Shown here one piece after another: positions 6,300-9,646 of a stretch of 9,646 nucleotides of DNA. The notes beneath the pieces are model-generated. The model was given only the letters and a program-made list of their open reading frames with translations. It was not told the origin of the DNA and ran no database searches. Both the position numbers and the translations under genes were made by a program. The stretch comes from Phyllobacteriaceae bacterium (GTDB taxonomy: Bacteria; Pseudomonadota; Alphaproteobacteria; Rhizobiales; Ancalomicrobiaceae): NCBI GenBank assembly GCA_012517025.1, contig JAAYVT010000251.1:1-9646 (forward strand). Direction: 5' to 3'. Position 1 is the first letter of the stretch, and each line of letters begins with the position of its first letter.

Positions 6300-7430
6300 T
6301 CAGATCACGTAGCTCTTCAAGGGCGAGAAGCCGTTGAAGGCGACCGCCGAATAGGTGGTCGTGTAGGCACCGGTGCCCTCGATCAGGACCTCGTCGCCGA
6401 TCTCCAGCGAGACCGGCAGCCAGTAGGGCTCCTTCTCGTAGAGGACGTCGGCGGAATCGCAGGTCGGGCCGGCGAGCACGCAAGGCGCGAGCTCGTCGCC
6501 GTCGCGCTCGGTCTTGATCGGATAGCGGATCGCCTCGTCCATGGTCTCGGCGAGGCCGCCGAACTTGCCGATGTCGAGGTAGACCCAACGGACGTCGTCG
6601 CCGTCCGACTTCTTCGACACCAGCCCCACCTCGGCCTTGATCACGCCGGCCGAGCCGACCATGCCGCGACCCGGCTCGATGATGGTCTCCGGCACGTGGT
6701 TGCCGAAGTGGGTCAGGATGGCGTCGGAGATCGCCTGGGCATAGGCCTCGACCACCGGCACGTTCTTCAGATACCGGGTCGGGAAGCCGCCGCCGAGGTT
6801 GACCATCTTCAGCGTGATGCCGCGATCGGCCATCTCGCGGAAGATGCCGGCCGCCGAGGCGACCGCCGCGTCCCAGGCGCCGGTGTTGCGCTGCTGCGAA
6901 CCGACGTGGAAGGAGACGCCGTAGGCCTCGAGGCCGAGACGGTGGGCGTGCTCGAGCACGCGCGGCGCCATCTCCGGATCGCAGCCGAACTTGCGGCTGA
7001 GCGGCCACTCGGCGCCGGCGCCGTCGGAGAGGATGCGGCAGAACACCTTCGAGCCGGGGGCCGAACGGGCGATCTTCTCGACCTCGGCCTCGCAGTCGAC
7101 GGCGTAGAGACGCACGCCGAGCTCGAAGGCGCGGGCGACGTCGCGCTCCTTCTTGATGGTGTTGCCGAAGGAGATGCGCTCCGGGGTGGCGCCGGCGGCG
7201 AGCGCCATCTCGATCTCCGGTACCGAAGCGGTGTCGAAGCACGAGCCGAGCTCGGCGAGAAGGGCGAGCACTTCCGGCGACGGATTGGCCTTCACCGCGT
7301 AGAACACGCGGGTGTCCGGCATCGCCTTGGCGAAGGAGAGGTACTTCTCACGGACGACGTCGAGGTCGACCACCAGGCAGGGACCGTCGGGACGTCGGGT
7401 GCGGAGGAATTCACGGATACGATCGGTCAT
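6300..7430 (-). CDS. odc: Ornithine decarboxylase, alanine-racemase fold (type III PLP), EC 4.1.1.17
   Basis: A 376-residue cytoplasmic PLP enzyme that decarboxylates L-ornithine to putrescine, the substrate of the downstream homospermidine synthase. All family landmarks are present: the Schiff-base lysine Lys47 in FYAVKANP, the FHVGSQ motif with His175 stacking on PLP, the phosphate-binding glycine loop LGGGFP (212-217), EPGR (252-255), the catalytic pair Cys324-Asp325 in GPTCDSADVL, and GAYT (354-357) with the PLP-contacting tyrosine. The length fits the short bacterial ODC group and lacks the long C-terminal PEST tail of animal enzymes. Some relatives also accept lysine, so dual lysine/ornithine activity cannot be excluded; diaminopimelate decarboxylase is unlikely given CDSADVL and the neighbours. 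The start is the ATG at 7428-7430 with AAGGA (7438-7442) 7 nt upstream. A roughly 535-nt structured leader precedes it. Alphaproteobacterial copies of this gene are often annotated speF, although E. coli SpeF is an unrelated fold. Confidence 0.95.
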   Translation of the reverse strand: MTDRIREFLRTRRPDGPCLVVDLDVVREKYLSFAKAMPDTRVFYAVKANPSPEVLALLAELGSCFDTASVPEIEMALAAGATPERISFGNTIKKERDVARAFELGVRLYAVDCEAEVEKIARSAPGSKVFCRILSDGAGAEWPLSRKFGCDPEMAPRVLEHAHRLGLEAYGVSFHVGSQQRNTGAWDAAVASAAGIFREMADRGITLKMVNLGGGFPTRYLKNVPVVEAYAQAISDAILTHFGNHVPETIIEPGRGMVGSAGVIKAEVGLVSKKSDGDDVRWVYLDIGKFGGLAETMDEAIRYPIKTERDGDELAPCVLAGPTCDSADVLYEKEPYWLPVSLEIGDEVLIEGTGAYTTTYSAVAFNGFSPLKSYVI

Positions 7431-7966
7431 GACGGGGTCCTTCCCGGACGGTCCAGCAGTGCCGAGAGATCTCGGCGTTCGGTCATCCCCGCGTCGGGCC
7501 GGAACCGTCTGCGGGCGTTTCCTCCGCGCCGTCGGCGCGAAAGTGTTCGGGGAGCGAAACGCACCGTGTCGCGCCGCTGTGGAGACGGCGAAGCACGGGT
7601 GAACGCACCCGATGAGCCGATCGAACGACCGGCCCGAACCCGCGCGACGAAAGGGGCGCGGACCCTGCCGTGGGCAGACGCGAAATCGCGTCCGTTCACG
7701 GACGTTGCTGCCATGGCTTGGAAGGGTGACCCCGTCCGCACGCCGGCAAGGATGTAGTTGCCTCTTCAGTAACCCCGGCCTTTGGACGAGCCGGCAGAGA
7801 CCAAAAAAGCCCTCTACGTCGTTGCTTCAAGCCACGTCCCCCGTGTGAGACACGAGGTGCGCCGGTTTCGATCTCCGGCTGCCGGTTGCCCCGGCGGGTT
7901 CCGAGCCTCTTGTCTCGGAGGGTCCACCGACCGGCACGCGGCCACAGGCACGTGCGAATTTGGGCG
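7431..7966 (-). promoter_or_regulatory. Long structured 5' leader of ornithine decarboxylase, candidate speF RNA element
   Basis: If transcription starts near 7966, the decarboxylase mRNA has a leader of about 535 nt with no ordinary gene. The upstream part (about 7740-7966) is less GC-rich and differs from the coding style around it. Hairpins, read 5' to 3' on the minus strand, include TCCGAG/CTCGGA (around 7896-7921), two GCCGG/CCGGC stems (around 7858-7893), and an 8-bp stem CCTCGTGT/ACACGGGG with loop CTC (7839-7857). A single-stranded-looking segment ending in GGGCTTTTTTGG (7800-7811) follows. Further on are CGTCCG/CGGACG (7689-7704), GACGCGA/TCGCGTC (7677-7692), CTGCC/GGCAG (7665-7677), CGGGTG/CACCCG (7596-7611) and CGCGCC/GGCGCG (7525-7539). 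Alphaproteobacteria are known to carry a conserved RNA motif, named speF in Rfam, directly upstream of ornithine decarboxylase genes. Position, strand and length fit, but I could not run a covariance search, so the match is inferred from context. Confidence 0.6.
7696..7830 (-). CDS. Possible leader peptide in the decarboxylase leader (speculative)
   Basis: A 44-codon frame starts at a TTG (7828-7830), preceded 6 nt upstream by GGGGGA (7837-7842), and ends at TGA 7696-7698. The peptide would begin MKQRRRGLFWSLPARPKAG, with a triple arginine, Pro-rich patches and a hydrophobic GLFW core, and it is not like any protein I recognise. The ribosome binding site lies in the 3' arm of the 8-bp hairpin 7839-7857, so its exposure would depend on RNA folding. 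The stop codon lies inside the loop of hairpin 7689-7704. There is no ATG in this frame after the inferred transcription start. It may equally be just conserved RNA sequence with an accidental open frame. Confidence 0.22.
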   Translation of the reverse strand: MKQRRRGLFWSLPARPKAGVTEEATTSLPACGRGHPSKPWQQRP

Positions 7967-7972
7967 AGGCGG

Positions 7973-8001
7973 GATATAGGGCCGTTCGCCCTGCGACACA
8001 A
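7973..8001 (-). promoter_or_regulatory. Promoter of ornithine decarboxylase
   Basis: On the minus strand TTGTGT (7996-8001) and TATATC (7973-7978) are separated by exactly 17 bp, a good housekeeping-type sigma70 layout. The -10 stands out in otherwise GC-rich DNA. It predicts a start near 7966 and therefore the long leader. Confidence 0.65.
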
Positions 8002-8211
8002 GTGAAATCTCGATGACGGTCGGACATTTTCACACCCGTCGCAAGTCGCGGGCCGGACGAGGGAATTCCCGGATTCTCCAAGTCTGTGGCGGTTCGCCGG
8101 CGAGGGGGCGCGACGGTGCCGTGATGTGCCCGCGGAGGGCATAGCGACGGATGCTTTCGCGACGACGATCGGCTAAGGTCGTCGGCGATCGTTCGACGAC
8201 AGGAGACGGCG
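8002..8211. promoter_or_regulatory. Divergent upstream region between decarboxylase and LysR-type gene
   Basis: Directly upstream of the decarboxylase -35 lies an interrupted inverted repeat, GTGAAA (8002-8007) and TTTCAC (8028-8033), with half-sites 26 bp apart. This is about -36 to -67 relative to the predicted start, where activators commonly bind. Further towards the regulator is the 10-bp perfect palindrome GGGAATTCCC (8061-8070). The promoter of the LysR-type gene must lie in this stretch, but I cannot pick a convincing -35/-10 pair for it. Its ribosome binding site is AGGAG at 8201-8205. Confidence 0.35.
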
Positions 8212-9120
8212 ATGGACACGCTCACCCGCATGCAGGCCTTCGTCCAGGTGGTCGACGCCGGCGGGTTCTCGGCGGCGGCGCGCAAGGCGGGCAAGTCGAA
8301 GGCGTTGCTGTCCAAATACGTCCGCGACCTCGAGGACGAGCTGGGAGTGCGTCTGCTCAACCGGACGACGCGCCAGCTGTCGCCGACCGAGGCCGGCATC
8401 GCCTATCACCGCGAGGCGTTGGACATCCTGCAACGGCTCGACGATCTGACCGCCTCGGTGCGCGACACCCACACTCAGGCGCGTGGCCATCTCAGGATCT
8501 CGGCGCCGCGCTCCTACGGCGACGCCGAGCTCGGCGCGGCGGTGGTCGAGTTCATGGAGGGGCACCCCGACATCACCGTCGACCTCCGCCTCGACGACCG
8601 ATTCGTCGATCTGGTCGAGGAGGGGTTCGACGTGGCGATCCGCGTCTCCGAACCGCTCGATTCGAGCCTGATCGCGCGGCGGCTGTCGACCTTCCGGGTG
8701 GTGACCTGCGCGGCGCCGGCGTGGATCGAGATCCACGGCCGGCCGGAGAAGCCCGACGATCTGCTCGGGCTGCCGGCGATCTGCGACACCAACGCCCGCA
8801 ACTGGCACCATTGGCCCTACATCGTCGAGGGCGAGCGCACGGTGGTGGCGGTCAGTCCGCGCATGAACGTCAACGGGCCGCAGGTCACCGCCACCGCGGC
8901 GGTGGCGGGGATCGGAGTGGCGCGGGTGCCGTTGTTCGCGGCGGCGGCGGCGATCGAGGCGGGCGATCTGGTGGTGCTGCTCGAGGACTTCGAGCTGACC
9001 GGGCTCACCGTCAACGCGGTCTATCCGCATCGCCGCCACCTCTCCGCCAAGGTGCGGGTCTTCGTCGACTTCCTGGTCGAGTGGTTCGAACGGCGGCGCC
9101 GGCGCGATCCGGTGATCTGA
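8212..9120 (+). CDS. LysR-type transcriptional regulator
   Basis: A 302-residue DNA-binding regulator of the normal family length. The N-terminal winged helix-turn-helix occupies about residues 1-60: MDTLTRMQAFVQVVDAGGFS, then AAARKAGKSKALLSKYVRDL as the recognition region, and the wing LGVRLLNRTTRQLSPTEAG. A linker helix follows (about 62-90), then the effector-binding periplasmic-binding-protein-like domain (about 91-295) starting at GHLRISAPRSYG and including the second-lobe segment VAGIGVARVPLFAA. It is closest in style to the CrgA/AaeR-type group; the ligand cannot be deduced. The start is the ATG at 8212 with AGGAG 6 nt upstream. It is transcribed away from the decarboxylase, the classic arrangement for a LysR regulator and its target, but the 781-bp distance is larger than usual and it could control other genes. 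It ends 25 bp before the convergent second MCP. Confidence 0.93.
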   Translation: MDTLTRMQAFVQVVDAGGFSAAARKAGKSKALLSKYVRDLEDELGVRLLNRTTRQLSPTEAGIAYHREALDILQRLDDLTASVRDTHTQARGHLRISAPRSYGDAELGAAVVEFMEGHPDITVDLRLDDRFVDLVEEGFDVAIRVSEPLDSSLIARRLSTFRVVTCAAPAWIEIHGRPEKPDDLLGLPAICDTNARNWHHWPYIVEGERTVVAVSPRMNVNGPQVTATAAVAGIGVARVPLFAAAAAIEAGDLVVLLEDFELTGLTVNAVYPHRRHLSAKVRVFVDFLVEWFERRRRRDPVI

Positions 9121-9145
9121 TCGCGACCGGCGGATCGGCGCGAGG

Positions 9146-9646
9146 TCAGGCGGCGACGTCGACCAAGAAACGATCGATCTCGGCGCCGAGACCGCGCGAA
9201 CAGTCGTCGAGCTCGCGCGACAGGCGCGCCATCCGTTCGGCGGCGGCGTCGGTGCGACGGGCGACGTCTCCGACGCCGGCGACGTCGGAGGCGGCATCGG
9301 CGGTGCCCGAGGCGGCGGCGTCGGCGGAACGCGAGATCTCGTTGGTGCCCAGCGTCTGGCGACCGACCGCTTCGGCGATGGCGCCGGTGTAGTCGGCGGT
9401 GGTGCCGATCTTGGTTCCGATCTCGGCGATGGCGGCGACGGCGGCCTCGACCTCGATGCGGATGGCACCGATCTGCGCGGCGATCTCGTCGGTCGCCTTG
9501 GCGGTCTGGCCGGCCAGCGTCTTGACCTCGGCGGCGACCACCGCGAAGCCGCGCCCGCTCTCGCCGGCGCGCGCCGCCTCGATGGTGGCGTTGAGGGCGA
9601 GCAGGTTGGTCTGTTCGGCGATGGCGCGGATGAGGTCGACGACCGC
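9146..9646 (-). CDS. Methyl-accepting chemotaxis protein, C-terminal part (5' end outside window)
   Basis: The last 166 codons of a second chemoreceptor; the frame is open through base 9646. The visible part contains the signalling hairpin tip (LIRAIAEQTNLLALNATIEA, then GESGRGFAVVAAEVKTLAGQ) and the descending coiled-coil helix (KATDEIAAQIGAIRIEVEAA and onward), ending in DRFLVDVAA. The sensor, membrane and HAMP regions are not in view. A GTG start at 9541 would cut through the conserved GFAVVAAEVK motif and is not real. It is a paralogue of the 1390-3066 receptor: the tip is almost the same in DNA and protein, whereas the C-terminal helix has diverged clearly. It carries no CheR/CheB-binding pentapeptide at its end. 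Confidence 0.93.
   Translation of the reverse strand, partial: AVVDLIRAIAEQTNLLALNATIEAARAGESGRGFAVVAAEVKTLAGQTAKATDEIAAQIGAIRIEVEAAVAAIAEIGTKIGTTADYTGAIAEAVGRQTLGTNEISRSADAAASGTADAASDVAGVGDVARRTDAAAERMARLSRELDDCSRGLGAEIDRFLVDVAA
9555..9601. repeat. Direct repeat copy B, inside the second MCP signalling hairpin
   Basis: These 47 bases are identical to 1802-1848, in the same orientation and 7753 bp away. They flank, with copy A, the whole polyamine cluster and the LysR-type gene. Confidence 0.9.

Noticed and set aside
5584..7242. 552-codon minus-strand frame that would fuse extra sequence to the GNAT protein
   Set aside because: The upstream part is an out-of-frame, Arg-rich shadow of the decarboxylase gene. 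The real acetyltransferase begins at the ATG 6145-6147 with its own ribosome binding site.
6696..7757. 353-codon plus-strand open frame
   Set aside because: Antisense to ornithine decarboxylase; biased composition and no family resemblance.
7612..7979. Short plus-strand open frames in the gap upstream of the LysR-type gene
   Set aside because: No ribosome binding sites, biased or random composition, and they lie opposite the decarboxylase leader.
1..9646. CRISPR array, transposon ends, phage or toxin-antitoxin genes
   Set aside because: I found no regularly spaced repeats, transposase or integrase motifs, or small toxin-antitoxin pairs on either strand; composition is even apart from the decarboxylase leader and a few short AT-richer sites.

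Overview
This is about 9.6 kb of very GC-rich (roughly 70%) DNA that looks like a chromosomal segment of a motile alphaproteobacterium, probably Hyphomicrobiales (Rhizobiales). The evidence is the codon bias, two alphaproteobacterial-style chemoreceptors, and a homospermidine synthase whose length and active-site numbering match the Blastochloris-type enzyme. The genus cannot be fixed from the sequence alone. I see no CRISPR array, insertion sequence, phage gene, tRNA or rRNA.

Layout. 1-657 (+): 3' part of a WD40 beta-propeller gene. 769-1275 (-): unrecognised small membrane protein, convergent with the WD40 gene. 1390-3066 (-): complete methyl-accepting chemotaxis protein (MCP). 3233-7430 (-): polyamine cluster, in transcription order ornithine decarboxylase (6300-7430), GNAT acetyltransferase (5584-6147), small TPR-like protein (4820-5293) and homospermidine synthase (3233-4663), closed by a clear rho-independent terminator at 3178-3204. 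7431-8211: a 781-bp gene-free region holding the decarboxylase promoter, its roughly 535-nt leader and the upstream region of a divergent LysR-type regulator. 8212-9120 (+): the LysR-type regulator. 9146-9646 (-): 3' part of a second MCP, cut by the window end.

How it works together. The decarboxylase makes putrescine from ornithine, and homospermidine synthase joins two putrescines into sym-homospermidine, the characteristic long polyamine of many alphaproteobacteria. The two genes in between are separated by unusually long, hairpin-rich gaps (about 150-290 bp), so this is probably not one uniformly expressed operon. The decarboxylase is followed by two tandem terminator-like hairpins, and homospermidine synthase has its own candidate promoter with an operator-like palindrome over the -10.

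The part most worth a second look is the long decarboxylase leader. It is in the right place to be the alphaproteobacterial speF RNA element, and it also contains a possible 44-codon leader peptide ending among overlapping, mutually exclusive hairpins. The remaining genes are ordinary. I do not see convincing evidence for a wholly new system.
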